A stretch of 64,000 nucleotides of DNA from Thioclava sp. ES.031 (GTDB lineage Bacteria > Pseudomonadota > Alphaproteobacteria > Rhodobacterales > Rhodobacteraceae). The stretch lies in NCBI RefSeq assembly GCF_002563775.1, contig NZ_PDJO01000001.1, positions 3,846,501-3,910,500 on the forward strand, written 5' to 3'. This document shows, in pieces, positions 8,368-17,430 of the stretch. Every line of letters starts with the position of its first letter. The stretch's first letter is position 1. The notes beneath the pieces were generated by a model. It was given only the letters and a program-made list of their open reading frames with translations. It had not been told where the DNA came from and made no database searches. A program made the position numbers and the translations under genes.

Positions 8368-9225
8368 ATGAAAGTGACCCGCGAGACGGTGACGGGATGG
8401 ATGCAGGCAGCGCCGCTGACGGTGGTGTTGCTGGGTTTTCTGGTCGCGCCGATCATTACCATCGTGATCGTCAGCTTCTGGCAGGCGACCGAATTCTCGA
8501 TCATCCCGGCCTTCAGTCTTGAGAATTACGAGTTCCTGTTCGGCTCGCCGGTGACCTACAAGGTCTTCGCCGCGACCTTCAAATACGCCTTCCTGACCTG
8601 GGCGATGACGCTCGCGATCGGCTTCACCGTCGCCTATTACCTCGCCTTTCACATCCGCAGCCAGACGATGCAGATCGCGCTGTTTTTGCTGTGTACGATC
8701 CCGTTCTGGACCTCGAACATCATCCGCATGATCTCGTGGATCCCGTTCCTCGGGCGCAACGGGATCGCGAACCAGACGCTGATTTCATGGGGGGTGATCG
8801 ACCAGCCGCTGGAGTGGCTGCTCTATTCCGACTTCTCGGTGATCCTCGCCTTCGTGCATCTCTACACGCTGTTCATGGTGGTCCCGATCTTCAACACGAT
8901 GATGCGGATCGACCGCAACCTGATCGAGGCGGCGCGCGACAACGGTGCGAGCGGGTTCCAGACGCTGGTTCATGTGATCATCCCGCTGACCAAACCCGGC
9001 ATCATGATCGGCACGATCTTCGTCCTGACTCTGGTGATGGGCGATTTCATCACCGTGCGCTTCATGTCCGGCTCGCAGCGGGCCAATGTGGGGCGGCTGA
9101 TTTCCAACGATATCGCGTTGCTGCAATACCCGTCCGCGGCCGCCACGGCGGTGGTGCTGCTCTGCACCGTGCTGATCGTCATCGGGATCCTGCTGCGCTT
9201 CGTCAACATCCGCAAGGAGCTCTGA
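8368..9225 (+). CDS. ABC transporter permease (PotB-like)
   Basis: Integral inner-membrane subunit, 285 aa, with about six hydrophobic segments beginning at VVLLGFLVAPIITIVIV. The cytoplasmic EAA coupling loop reads IEAARDNGASGFQTLVHVIIPLTKPG (about residues 190-215), where the ATPase docks. A ribosome site AAGGGCAGGA precedes the ATG. It is followed after three bases by the partner permease. Confidence 0.94.
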   Translation: MKVTRETVTGWMQAAPLTVVLLGFLVAPIITIVIVSFWQATEFSIIPAFSLENYEFLFGSPVTYKVFAATFKYAFLTWAMTLAIGFTVAYYLAFHIRSQTMQIALFLLCTIPFWTSNIIRMISWIPFLGRNGIANQTLISWGVIDQPLEWLLYSDFSVILAFVHLYTLFMVVPIFNTMMRIDRNLIEAARDNGASGFQTLVHVIIPLTKPGIMIGTIFVLTLVMGDFITVRFMSGSQRANVGRLISNDIALLQYPSAAATAVVLLCTVLIVIGILLRFVNIRKEL

Positions 9226-9228
9226 GCC

Positions 9229-10065
9229 ATGGAGAAACGTCCGCGCAGCTTCTACGTCCTGACCGTCATTTTCGCGCTTTTCGTGCTGTTCCTTTACGGG
9301 CCGACGATCACCATCGGCATCCTGAGCTTTCAGGGGCCGGAAGGCGGGCTGACCTTCCCGATGCGGGGCGTGTCGCTCAACTGGTTCCACGAGCTGTTCC
9401 AGCAGCAGGCAGTGGGCGATATCTGGGGCGCGTTCCGGCGGTCCTTCATGCTCGGGTTGATGGTGATGGTGACGACGGTCGTCGTCTCGGTCATGGCGGG
9501 CCTCGCGTTTCGCAAGAAATTCCCGGGCTCCGGCATTCTGTTCTACCTGACGATCGCCTCGCTGGTGATCCCCTCGATCCTGATCTCGCTGGGGGTGGGG
9601 CTGATCTTCAACCAACTTGGGCTGAAAGTGCATTGGGCGACCTCGGGCTTCGGCTCGCAGCTGACATGGACGCTGCCCTTCGGCCTTCTGATCATGTTCG
9701 CGGTCTTCAACCGGTTCGATAAAAGCTTCGAGGAGGCCGCGCGCGATCAGGGTGCGAGCGCATGGCAGACGATCCGCTTCGTGGTGCTGCCGATCATCGC
9801 GCCGTCGCTGATCGGGGTTGCGCTGTTTGGCTTCACGCTGAGCTATGACGAATTCGCGCGCACGCTTCTGACCGCAGGCAGCTACAACACGCTTCCGCTC
9901 GAGATCTTCGGCATGACGACGAATGTGACGACGCCCGTGGTCTATGCCCTCGGCACCCTGACCACAGCGTTTTCGCTGCTGATCATCGGCGCGTTCCTGA
10001 TCGCCGCATGGATCATGGCGCGGCGGCGCGCACGGCTTGGATCGGATGCCGGGAAAGGCGTTTGA
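9229..10065 (+). CDS. ABC transporter permease (PotC-like)
   Basis: Second membrane subunit of the same importer, 278 aa, with about six transmembrane segments and the EAA loop FEEAARDQGASAWQTIRFVVLP. Its start lies three bases after the previous stop and the racemase gene begins six bases after its own stop, so all are in one transcript. Length and topology are ordinary for PotC-type subunits. Confidence 0.94.
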   Translation: MEKRPRSFYVLTVIFALFVLFLYGPTITIGILSFQGPEGGLTFPMRGVSLNWFHELFQQQAVGDIWGAFRRSFMLGLMVMVTTVVVSVMAGLAFRKKFPGSGILFYLTIASLVIPSILISLGVGLIFNQLGLKVHWATSGFGSQLTWTLPFGLLIMFAVFNRFDKSFEEAARDQGASAWQTIRFVVLPIIAPSLIGVALFGFTLSYDEFARTLLTAGSYNTLPLEIFGMTTNVTTPVVYALGTLTTAFSLLIIGAFLIAAWIMARRRARLGSDAGKGV

Positions 10066-10071
10066 TCCCAG

Positions 10072-10722
10072 ATGCGCATTCTCTACATCAATCCGAATTC
10101 GACGGCGTCGATGACCGATCAGATCGTGGACATCGCGCGGGCCGCGCTGCCGGACGCCGAGATCGTCGGCTGGACGAATGCGGAAGGGCCACCCGCCATC
10201 GAGGGACCCGAGGATGGCGCGCTTGCGGTGATCGGACTGAAGAAACTGCTGCCCGACGCGAAGATGCTTGGCGCTGATCTGATCGTGATCGCCTGTTTCG
10301 ACGATACCGGGCTCGAGGAGCTGCGCGCCGCCGCGCATTGCCCGGTGATCGGGATCGGTCAGGCCGCCTATGTGATCGGCGCGCTGGCGTTCGGGGCGTT
10401 CTCGGTGGTGACCACGCTGCCGGTGTCCGTACCCGTCCTCGAGGAGAATATCGCGCAGTACGGGCTTGCAGGCGCGTGCATCGCGGTGCGCGCGAGTGGC
10501 GTCCCGGTGCTGGCCGTCGAAGAGGGGTCAGAGCCGGTCCGCGCGCGCCTCTCCGAGGAGATTGCCGCAGCCGGGAGAGACGGCGCGCGCGCGGTCGCAA
10601 TGGGTTGCGCAGGTATGTCGCATCTGCGCGCCGATCTCTTCGAGAGAACCCGCGTTCCGCTGATCGACGGAGTCATCGCCTCGGCGCATCTGGCGCGGGC
10701 GATCCGGGCGAGCCTCTCCTGA
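10072..10722 (+). CDS. Hydantoin / Asp-Glu racemase family protein
   Basis: Cofactor-independent racemase of 216 aa. It opens with ILYINPNSTASMT, the typical hydantoin-racemase N terminus, and has the two catalytic cysteines expected for proton abstraction on both faces: Cys75 in IACFDDTGLEE and Cys179 in AMGCAGM. It is the last gene of the ABC operon, six bases after the permease. No hydantoinase or carbamoylase is present nearby, so it may act on an imported D-amino acid or hydantoin-like compound processed elsewhere. The family also contains maleate isomerases and AroM-like proteins, but the cysteine context favours hydantoin/amino-acid racemase. Confidence 0.9.
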   Translation: MRILYINPNSTASMTDQIVDIARAALPDAEIVGWTNAEGPPAIEGPEDGALAVIGLKKLLPDAKMLGADLIVIACFDDTGLEELRAAAHCPVIGIGQAAYVIGALAFGAFSVVTTLPVSVPVLEENIAQYGLAGACIAVRASGVPVLAVEEGSEPVRARLSEEIAAAGRDGARAVAMGCAGMSHLRADLFERTRVPLIDGVIASAHLARAIRASLS

Positions 10723-11734
10723 CCGCGAGCGACAGGCGCCCTTCGGTTCGTCGCGTTCGGCCTGTCTCACGGATATCCGGCAAGAGCGGCGGAAGGCATG
10801 ACTGGCAAAGACTTTAGAGAATGCGGGCATCGAAAGCGCAGCAAGGGAAGGTCCGCTCAGGGCCATACGCGGCGAAAAGAGCAAGGCATATCGCCGGATG
10901 TTGACCGCGGTCTGTTGGATAGCTGCGGCAGGGCGAAATGGCCGGTTTGAGGCCGAAAGCACCCCAGTGAGCTGTTCCTCCGCGGCAATGCTGACCAAGC
11001 GATCCTGATGTCGCGCGTTCTCGGAGTTGGCGCGAAAAATGATCTCGGAGTCGGAGCCGCCGAGTTTCCCAGTTTCAAAAAGTCTCCCAGTTTCAAAAAA
11101 ATGCTAAGAACATGCGCTCGTTTCCGCGGTTTGAGCCGTGAGCGCGAGAGCGAAAGCTTTTCGACCTCTTCTCCCACTTTTTTGGCAAGTTTCAGGCCCA
11201 GTTTCGGTTCCTGAGCAACAGCTGGACTTCACCCAGAATGGGCCGTCTGCTTGGCGCGGAATCTGTCAGAGACTTGACCGGCGGTTGCTGATCGCGGCGC
11301 GACAAAGGGCGGAGAGCGGCCATTCGCTGCACAGACCGAGAAGGTCCGCGATGCGGTTACCTGCCTCTGGAAAGCGCGGCGAGGCCAAGGGTTCAACGTG
11401 GCCATAGCCGTCGATGGCCACCGCCTTCATGGTGTCGCGGCTTTCCATCCTGCGAGTGTCGCAGGTTTCTCGCCCAAAGCTGAGAGGATCTTGGCCGTGC
11501 CGTCGCCGTCCTTGATTTCCCTCAATGCGCCCGTCCGAGACGCGGCCCAGGCTTGACCATCAGCACCACACCATCGGAGGGCCCGGAACATGGAATGTCC
11601 GGAGCGACATCAGGCGGCCAGCGGGCACGAGGCGATGCCGGGCGGGACAAATACCGCCAGCGCATCGACGGACCGCGCATTGCACCGTGCACGCGACAGC
11701 GAAAGCGGTACGCCGCGATAGCGGCGGTCGGGCC
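10723..11734. other. Gene-free stretch with decayed coding fragments
   Basis: About 1 kb with no credible intact gene. On the minus strand short open frames give peptides with no start signal. Small tandem repeats occur: TCCCAGTTTCAAAAA at 11067-11081 and again at 11085-11099, and CTCGGAGT twice near 11020-11055. An oxidoreductase N-terminal fragment is listed separately. The stretch looks like the worn-out boundary between the ABC operon and a separately acquired gene group. Confidence 0.5.
11383..11430 (-). pseudogene. Possible N-terminal fragment of zinc-type alcohol dehydrogenase / quinone oxidoreductase
   Basis: The minus strand from 11430 encodes MKAVAIDGYGHVEPL, close to the usual beginning of NADP-dependent zinc-type oxidoreductases. 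The rest of the frame does not continue as that family, so only the first 16 codons are left. The match is short and could be chance. Confidence 0.3.
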
Positions 11735-12991
11735 ATGGCGGACCGCGAATTCGACATCGTGCTCTGGGGCGCCACCGGCGCCACTGGACGCCGCGCGGCG
11801 GACCATCTGGCGCGGCGATGCGGGGAACGCGGCCTTAGGCTGGCCATCGGCGGGCGCAATCGCGAGAAGCTGGAGGTCACGCGCGACAGCTTGCCCGGCA
11901 AGGACGCCGTGAAGGCCATCCTTGTCGGAGACAGCCACGACGGCGCATTCCTGCAGACGATGGCCGCCCGGACGCGCGTGGTCGTGTCGACGGTCGGGCC
12001 CTTCGCGCTTCATGGAAGTGCGTTGGTGGCCGCCTGTGTCGGGACCGGCACGAATTATTGCGACCTGACGGCGGAGCCGCAGTGGATGCGGGCGATGATC
12101 GACCTGCACGAGGACCGCGCCCGAGAAACCGGTGCGCGCATCGTGCATTCCTGCGGGCACGACTCCGTCCCATCGGACCTTGGGGTGCAGTTCCTGCAAG
12201 CGGCCGCAATGACCCGGTTCGGCGCGCCCTGCCAGCATGTCGCGACCCGCGTGACGCGGATGAAGGGCGCCTTCAGCGGTGGCACCGCTGCGAGTTTCGT
12301 CAACGCCATGAAGCTGCGCGAAACCGACCCCGGCTTCGAAAAGCTGTCACTTGACCCCTATGCCCTCTGCCCCGAGGGTGCGCGCGACGGGCCCGACGGC
12401 CCGGACCGCATGATGCCGCTGGAAGTGACATGGGACGCGGAGCTTCGGGCCTGGACCAAGCCCTATTTCATGGGGCCGATGAACGCCAAGGTGGTCCGGC
12501 GCAGCAACGCGATCATGGGGTATCCCTACGGACATGACTTCAGCTACGAGGAGACGGCCCTTACACGGGGCGGTCTCAGTGGCTGGGCAGCCGCGATGCG
12601 CGACACCGTGTTCGGCCGGCTTTTCCTGAAGGCCATGGCGAGGCCTTTGTTGCGGGAATGGCTGCAACGGCACGTCCTGCCGAAGTCCGGCGAAGGCCCA
12701 AGCCGCGAAGTGCGCGAGACCGGGTCATACGAGATCGTGCTGGTGGGCAAGGCGCGTGACGGCGACGTTCTGTTGGCCCGTATCACCGGACAAGGCGACC
12801 CCGGCGTTCGCTCGACGACGCTGATGCTGACCGAGGCGGCCATTTGCCTTGTCGAAGATACCGAAGATCTGCCCGTCGGCGGCGGCGTCTGGACGCCGGC
12901 CTCGGCGATGGGGCCACGCCTGCGCGACCGCCTGTCCGAACACGCGGGCCTTACTTTCGAAATCGTCGATACCTGGAGGACATCAAGATGA
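11735..12991 (+). CDS. Saccharopine dehydrogenase-like / trans-acting enoyl reductase family protein
   Basis: NAD(P)-binding oxidoreductase, 418 aa. The N-terminal Rossmann motif is IVLWGATGATGRRAA (about residues 7-21), followed by IGGRNREKL and VVSTVGPFALHG, then YCDLTAE and the CGHDSVPSDLG segment that is typical of the mycobacterial trans-acting enoyl-reductase (Rv2449c/Rv2953) side of the family. The ATG at 11735 is chosen at the start of homology; the frame is open upstream but low-quality. Its stop overlaps the next start by four bases (ATGA at 12988), coupling it to the CrtI-like gene. Probable role: reduction of a lipid or polyketide-like enoyl substrate; substrate unknown. Confidence 0.85.
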   Translation: MADREFDIVLWGATGATGRRAADHLARRCGERGLRLAIGGRNREKLEVTRDSLPGKDAVKAILVGDSHDGAFLQTMAARTRVVVSTVGPFALHGSALVAACVGTGTNYCDLTAEPQWMRAMIDLHEDRARETGARIVHSCGHDSVPSDLGVQFLQAAAMTRFGAPCQHVATRVTRMKGAFSGGTAASFVNAMKLRETDPGFEKLSLDPYALCPEGARDGPDGPDRMMPLEVTWDAELRAWTKPYFMGPMNAKVVRRSNAIMGYPYGHDFSYEETALTRGGLSGWAAAMRDTVFGRLFLKAMARPLLREWLQRHVLPKSGEGPSREVRETGSYEIVLVGKARDGDVLLARITGQGDPGVRSTTLMLTEAAICLVEDTEDLPVGGGVWTPASAMGPRLRDRLSEHAGLTFEIVDTWRTSR

Positions 12992-14540
12992 CCGATCGAC
13001 ACCAAAACGAGTGGGATGCCATCGTCGTGGGATCCGGCATGGGCGGGCTGACCGCTGCGGCCGCGCTGTCCAAGGTCGGACACAAGGTGCTTCTGCTGGA
13101 GCAATACGAGGTACTCGGCGGCCTGACCCACAGCTTCACGATCGATGGGTTTCAATGGGATGCGGGTATCCACTACCTCAACTGCGTCGCCCCAGAAGAT
13201 CGCGAGCACCGCATTCTGGACTGGTTGTCGGACACGCCGATCGAGTTGGCCTCGATGGGGCGGTCTATGACAATCTGCACATCGGTGACACCGCCCCGCT
13301 GGCTCTGTCGCGCCCTTACGAAGCGCAGGCGCGCGATCTCAAGGACCGGTTTCCCGACGAGGCGGAAGCCATCGATGCATGGATCGCTGCGCTGAAAGAG
13401 GGCCGGGAGGTTGCTCGCAGGGTCACATCGACCCGTGCAATGCCCGAGATCGTCGGCCATGCATTGAAGTGGTGGCATGGCCACGCCATCGAACGCTGGT
13501 GTCGGCGGACGACGCAGGAGGTCATCGACGAGATCACCGACAACCCTGCTCTCGCAGCAGCCTTTGCCGCGCAGTGGTTCGACCACGGCGGACGGCCCAG
13601 CAAGGCCAGCTTCGCGTTGCATGCCCTGATCACGGCCTCCTATCTGGAAAGCGGCGCTTGGTATCCCAAAGGCGGTGGCGCGGCCTTTGCCGACCATATC
13701 CTGCCGACGATCACCAAGGCGGGCGGCGAGGCCAGAGCGGATACCAAGGTCGAAACGCTCCTGATGGAGGACGACCGCGTCGTCGGCGTGCGCACGGAAC
13801 AGGGAGAGGAAATCCGCGCAGATGCGGTGATCTCGGATATCGGCGCGCGCGAGACCGTGAACCACCTGCTGCCCGCCCGGTGCGGACATCAGGACTGGAT
13901 CGACGAGATCAATGCCCTGCCGCACTCGGTCGCCCATTTCAGTCTGTTCGTGGGCTTCGAGGGCAATATCCAGCGCGCCGGGGCGACGCGGTCGAACCAC
14001 TGGATCTATCCAGGCGGAAAGGTCGATGTTGTCTGGACCGACGCTCCAGACACACCGCCGCCCGGCTTGTTCGTGTCTTTCGCCTCTTTGAAGGACCCCA
14101 GCCATGACCCCGGGCCGTCGCAGAGATACGCGGGCGAAATCGTCACCTGGGCCGACTGGTCGGTTGTCGAGAAATGGGCCGACATGCCGCCGGGCGCGCG
14201 TGGCGACGACTACCGCGCCTTCAAGGCCAGGGTCGAAGACGCAATGTTCACGCTGTTCGAGACCTATTTCCCGGAACTGGCCAAGCTCGTCGTGTTCCGC
14301 AATCTGTCGACACCGCTCACGACCCAGGCAATCACGGGGCACCACAAGGGCGCGTTCTATGGCATCGACACGACTCCGGACCGCTTGATGAGCGAAGCGC
14401 TGCAAACCCGAACGCCTGTCCCGGGTCTGATCCTTGCGGGTCAGGATGTTCTGTCGCCCGGAATCCCCGGTGCGCTTTGGGGCGGATTGCTGGCCGCGGC
14501 GACCGTCGATCCAATGCTGTTCCGGCATCTGCCCGGTTGA
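12988..14540 (+). pseudogene. CrtI-like NAD(P)/FAD-dependent oxidoreductase, interrupted by a one-base frameshift
   Basis: Phytoene-desaturase/retinol-saturase type flavoprotein. The first frame from ATG 12988 gives the FAD motif VVGSGMGGLTAAAALSKVG and GGLTHSFTIDGFQWDAGIHYL, then breaks after ELASMG; the family sequence resumes one frame over as AVYDNLHIGDT and runs to LAGQDVLSPGIPGALWGGLLAA at 14540. Adding one G to the G4 run at 13257-13260 restores a continuous protein of about 517 aa. Both halves are well preserved, so this is either a very recent inactivation or a base-call error in a homopolymer. No slippery site suggests programmed shifting. It overlaps the upstream reductase by ATGA. 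Confidence 0.85.
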
Positions 14541-14606
14541 GCGGCGGTGGACCGGGACAAGCCACCCCAAGGCGCACCGACACGGGAGGCCCGACTCCGA
14601 AAAGGG

Positions 14607-15152
14607 ATGACGGATCGAGAGACGCGCGGGATGCCGCGGATATTCTGGTTCCTTCTCTCTGCGATGCTGGCGGCCTGGCTTGGCATGAATATCTGGACCG
14701 CCCCGAGGATCGAGGCTTTGTCCGGCGGGCTGCGCCTGCCGGAAATGCGGTTGACCGGCTATTCCTTCGAGGACGCACGGGCCTTCCTCGCCGCGATCGG
14801 GGACGAGGGGCGGGCCTTTTATCTGGGCGTACAGCTTCGGCTGGACACGCTCTTCCCCCCGCTCTTGGCGGCGGTCCTGTTCCTGTGCTTCCGCGGGCTC
14901 TATCCCGGCCTTTCAGGGCTGATCATCGGAACGGCGTCCCTATCCTCGGTCATCGTCGACTATCTCGAAAACGCCGCACTGGCGGCGATGTTGCGCGCCG
15001 GTCCCGAAGCTCTGACACCCGAGATGGTGGCCACCGCCAACCAATGGACCACCGCAAAGTGGGGACTCGCGCTCGTCGGTCTCGCGACGCTGATCGTCGG
15101 CATCGGCCTTCGGATAGGCCGGCGATGGTTTGAGCGACGGGAAGGGCTGTGA
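14607..15152 (+). CDS. Small integral membrane protein of unknown function
   Basis: Unrecognised protein of 181 aa from the ATG at 14607; a GTG at 14547, seven bases after the previous stop, would give 201 aa and is equally possible. Four hydrophobic segments are seen: FWFLLSAMLAAWLG, TLFPPLLAAVLFLCF, LIIGTASLSSVIVDYL and WGLALVGLATLIVGIGL. A conserved-looking acidic/aromatic region (TGYSFEDARAFLAAIGDEGRAFY) precedes the second segment. The tight spacing behind the reductase and CrtI-like genes suggests a joint role, possibly in membrane-lipid modification. No functional motif is visible. Confidence 0.65.
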   Translation: MTDRETRGMPRIFWFLLSAMLAAWLGMNIWTAPRIEALSGGLRLPEMRLTGYSFEDARAFLAAIGDEGRAFYLGVQLRLDTLFPPLLAAVLFLCFRGLYPGLSGLIIGTASLSSVIVDYLENAALAAMLRAGPEALTPEMVATANQWTTAKWGLALVGLATLIVGIGLRIGRRWFERREGL

Positions 15153-15291
15153 GCGGGGGCTCTGCTACGCTCGTCGGACTCCACCTGCTGACCGGCGTGA
15201 CAAGGCCAGATGGCCCGCGCGACTGTGCGCTGGCAAGCAGGTCAAAGTGACCGTGGCCAAAACGGACCTCCCTCATCGGAGTCTCTGCTCC

Positions 15292-15725
15292 GGTGTGTTC
15301 GAGCGCGGCGACCGCATGAAGCCCGAGATTGACGAGGAGCTGGTGAAGGAGCGCCATGCCAAGATCGGGTAGCTGGTGGTGGCCAACTCTATTTTGGAGC
15401 GAAAGCTTAAGCGCTGGGGCGGGAAGTAAGGCACGGCATGATCGAACCGGACCACTCTGAGCTGTCCATCGGGCAGGAGTGCAGGCTGGTGTAGATCGCG
15501 CGCAGAATGGACGCATGTCAAGCGCGTACACTCCGGCAAGCTGAGACACGCCCCTGCTCCTCATCGCGGCGCAACCCAATGTGCGCTCGTCTCTGGATTT
15601 CATTCACGACGAGTTAGCCGGAAGACTGCGATTTCGGGTGTTCGCGTCGTCGGCGCCGTCACCCACGAGTGCCTTGCTGAGATTCTCTGCAGCTCGACCT
15701 CGGGCGGTCCGACGACATTATTATG
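15292..15725 (+). mobile_element. Degenerate IS3-family insertion sequence remnant
   Basis: Three pieces of an IS3-type transposase are in order on the plus strand. The OrfA tail FERGDRMKPEIDEELVKERH runs into a TAG at 15370, after which the same frame continues as LVVANSILERKLKRWGGK to 15429. The OrfB start MIEPDHSELSIGQECRLV (15438-15491) ends in TAG. After an unrelated stretch, PNVRSSLDFIHDELAG (from 15575) is the first DDE-aspartate region, followed in another frame by VVGAVTHECLAEI from 15646, where the second catalytic Asp of the usual VVDDVT is replaced. Premature stops, frameshifts and internal deletion show it is dead. I could not define terminal repeats. Confidence 0.75.
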
Positions 15726-15786
15726 CCGAGAACAGGAAACCTGACCCAGACGCAGCATGACACTCCTGCCGCGCGCGCCGTTTGGA

Positions 15787-17430
15787 TCAATCCGCCAGCC
15801 TGATCGGCCCGCGCTCGGGAAAGAGGTCGCCGGGACCGGGGTTTGCCTCGGGGCTGCGTCCGCCGAGATGCGTCATGATCCCCCACACCGCATTGAGCGA
15901 CGTCTGCACCGCACCTTCGACCCAGGCGGGGGTCCAGCTCACACCGTCACCGGCGAGGAACACGCCCTTCTGGCTTGCCGCCATGCCTTGCTGCATGAAG
16001 TGGCCATAGATGCGGTGGTTGTAGCGATAGTGACCCGGCAGGGCGCCCTTGAAGGCCCCGAGGAAGTTTTCGTCCGCCTCCCAGCTCACGCAGATCGGCT
16101 GGCCGCGGATATGAGAGGCAATGTCGACGCCGGGGTAGATTTTGCCCAGCGCCTGCAGCGACAGCTCGACCCGGCGCTCCGCACTGAGCGGCAGCACCTT
16201 GAGCGCGTCGCTCATCCAGGCGTAGCTGAGACAGATCACGCCGGGCCGGTCGGGTCCGTTATCGAAGAAATAGGTGCCCCGCGTCAGCCGGTCGGTGAGC
16301 GTCATCGACATCAGCGGCTCGCCGGTTTCCGGGTCGATGTCGTTCCAGAACGGCCGGTCGGTCATGACGAAGGTTTTCGCGGCCTGCATGTAGCGGGTCC
16401 GGTCGAGCGCCATCCACATCTTCTGATCGAACAGATCCTCTTCGGTCTCGATCGCCGTCGTCAGCAGGTGCGTCTGGCAGGTCGCCAGGACCGCGGCATA
16501 GTCGTCCTCGTTGCCCCATTGGTCCCGAATCCGGATCATCTCGCCTTCGCGGCTCAGGGCGGTTGCGCGGCTGCGCGTCGCGCCGCCATGCAGGCTCGCG
16601 AGCGTCGTGCCCTCCGGCCAATGCGCGCAGGCAGGCGCCGCGTTCCAGAGGCGATGCAGGACAGTCTCTACCCCGCCCACGATGTAGCGCTGATCGTCGT
16701 CGAGCCCGAGCAGGTTTACCCGCAGGATCTCCAGCATCGAGTTCGGGAAATCCGAGTCCCAGCCGCCGGTTCCGAAGCCGACCTGACCGAAAATCTCCCG
16801 GTGCGAGAAATCGAGCTTCTGGAACGCGTCGGAATGGGCCACGAAATCGTAGAAGGTGCGCTCATCCCAGTCTTGGACGAGCGGATCCCAGATCGCCTTG
16901 ATGGCCTCCACATCCTTGGCGCGCACCGCGGTTTGCAGATCGGGGAAAGCCGCCTGACAGCGCAGTGCCTCATCGTAGGCCTCTGCGATCTGATGGTATT
17001 GCTCGGGCAGGTCTTCGAGGCTGCGGGCGAAATGCCGTTGACCTTCAAGCTCGATGACGGTCGACCCGGCGGCGGGCGTCAGCGGGTTCGGAAAGGGTCG
17101 GCTCTCGCATCCGACAAGATCGACATAGTGGTAGAACCCGCGCGAGGAGACGGGGAAGCGCATCCCGCCAAGCTCCGCCACGACCCCATCCGTTCCTTCG
17201 AAGCTCTGCGAGCGCAACCGCCCGCCGAACTGAGAGGACTCGTAAACCACCGGCCGCAGCCCGAGCTTCATCAATTCGTAGGCTGCGATCACCCCGGCCG
17301 CTCCGGCGCCGATGATGGCGACTGGCGCGCCAAGCATGTCTTTGGGAATCGTGCCGAGACCCGCAGGGTGACTGATCCAGTCCTCGTAGGAAAAGGGAAA
17401 ATCCGGTCCAAAGGCTGTCAATTGCTGCAT
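15787..17430 (-). CDS. Flavin-containing monoamine / L-amino acid oxidase
   Basis: FAD-dependent amine oxidase of 547 aa, the size of bacterial L-amino-acid oxidases and tryptophan 2-monooxygenases. The dinucleotide motif VAIIGAGAAGVIAAYELMKLG starts near residue 37, then YESSQFGGRLRSQSF and the GGMRFPVSSRGFYHYVDL stretch typical of tryptophan-monooxygenase-like enzymes; the C-terminal FAD motif is GVFLAGDGVSWTPAWVEGAVQTSLNAV. Expected reaction: oxidative deamination of an amino acid or amine with release of hydrogen peroxide. Start 17430 follows AGGAGAC. The same frame stays open for 83 more codons upstream (to 17679), so a longer N-terminal form cannot be excluded. Confidence 0.88.
   Translation of the reverse strand: MQQLTAFGPDFPFSYEDWISHPAGLGTIPKDMLGAPVAIIGAGAAGVIAAYELMKLGLRPVVYESSQFGGRLRSQSFEGTDGVVAELGGMRFPVSSRGFYHYVDLVGCESRPFPNPLTPAAGSTVIELEGQRHFARSLEDLPEQYHQIAEAYDEALRCQAAFPDLQTAVRAKDVEAIKAIWDPLVQDWDERTFYDFVAHSDAFQKLDFSHREIFGQVGFGTGGWDSDFPNSMLEILRVNLLGLDDDQRYIVGGVETVLHRLWNAAPACAHWPEGTTLASLHGGATRSRATALSREGEMIRIRDQWGNEDDYAAVLATCQTHLLTTAIETEEDLFDQKMWMALDRTRYMQAAKTFVMTDRPFWNDIDPETGEPLMSMTLTDRLTRGTYFFDNGPDRPGVICLSYAWMSDALKVLPLSAERRVELSLQALGKIYPGVDIASHIRGQPICVSWEADENFLGAFKGALPGHYRYNHRIYGHFMQQGMAASQKGVFLAGDGVSWTPAWVEGAVQTSLNAVWGIMTHLGGRSPEANPGPGDLFPERGPIRLAD

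Noticed and set aside
13251..13266. Programmed -1 ribosomal frameshift in the CrtI-like gene
   Set aside because: The sequence has no X-XXY-YYZ heptamer and no strong downstream stem close by; a lost base in a G-run is the simpler reading.
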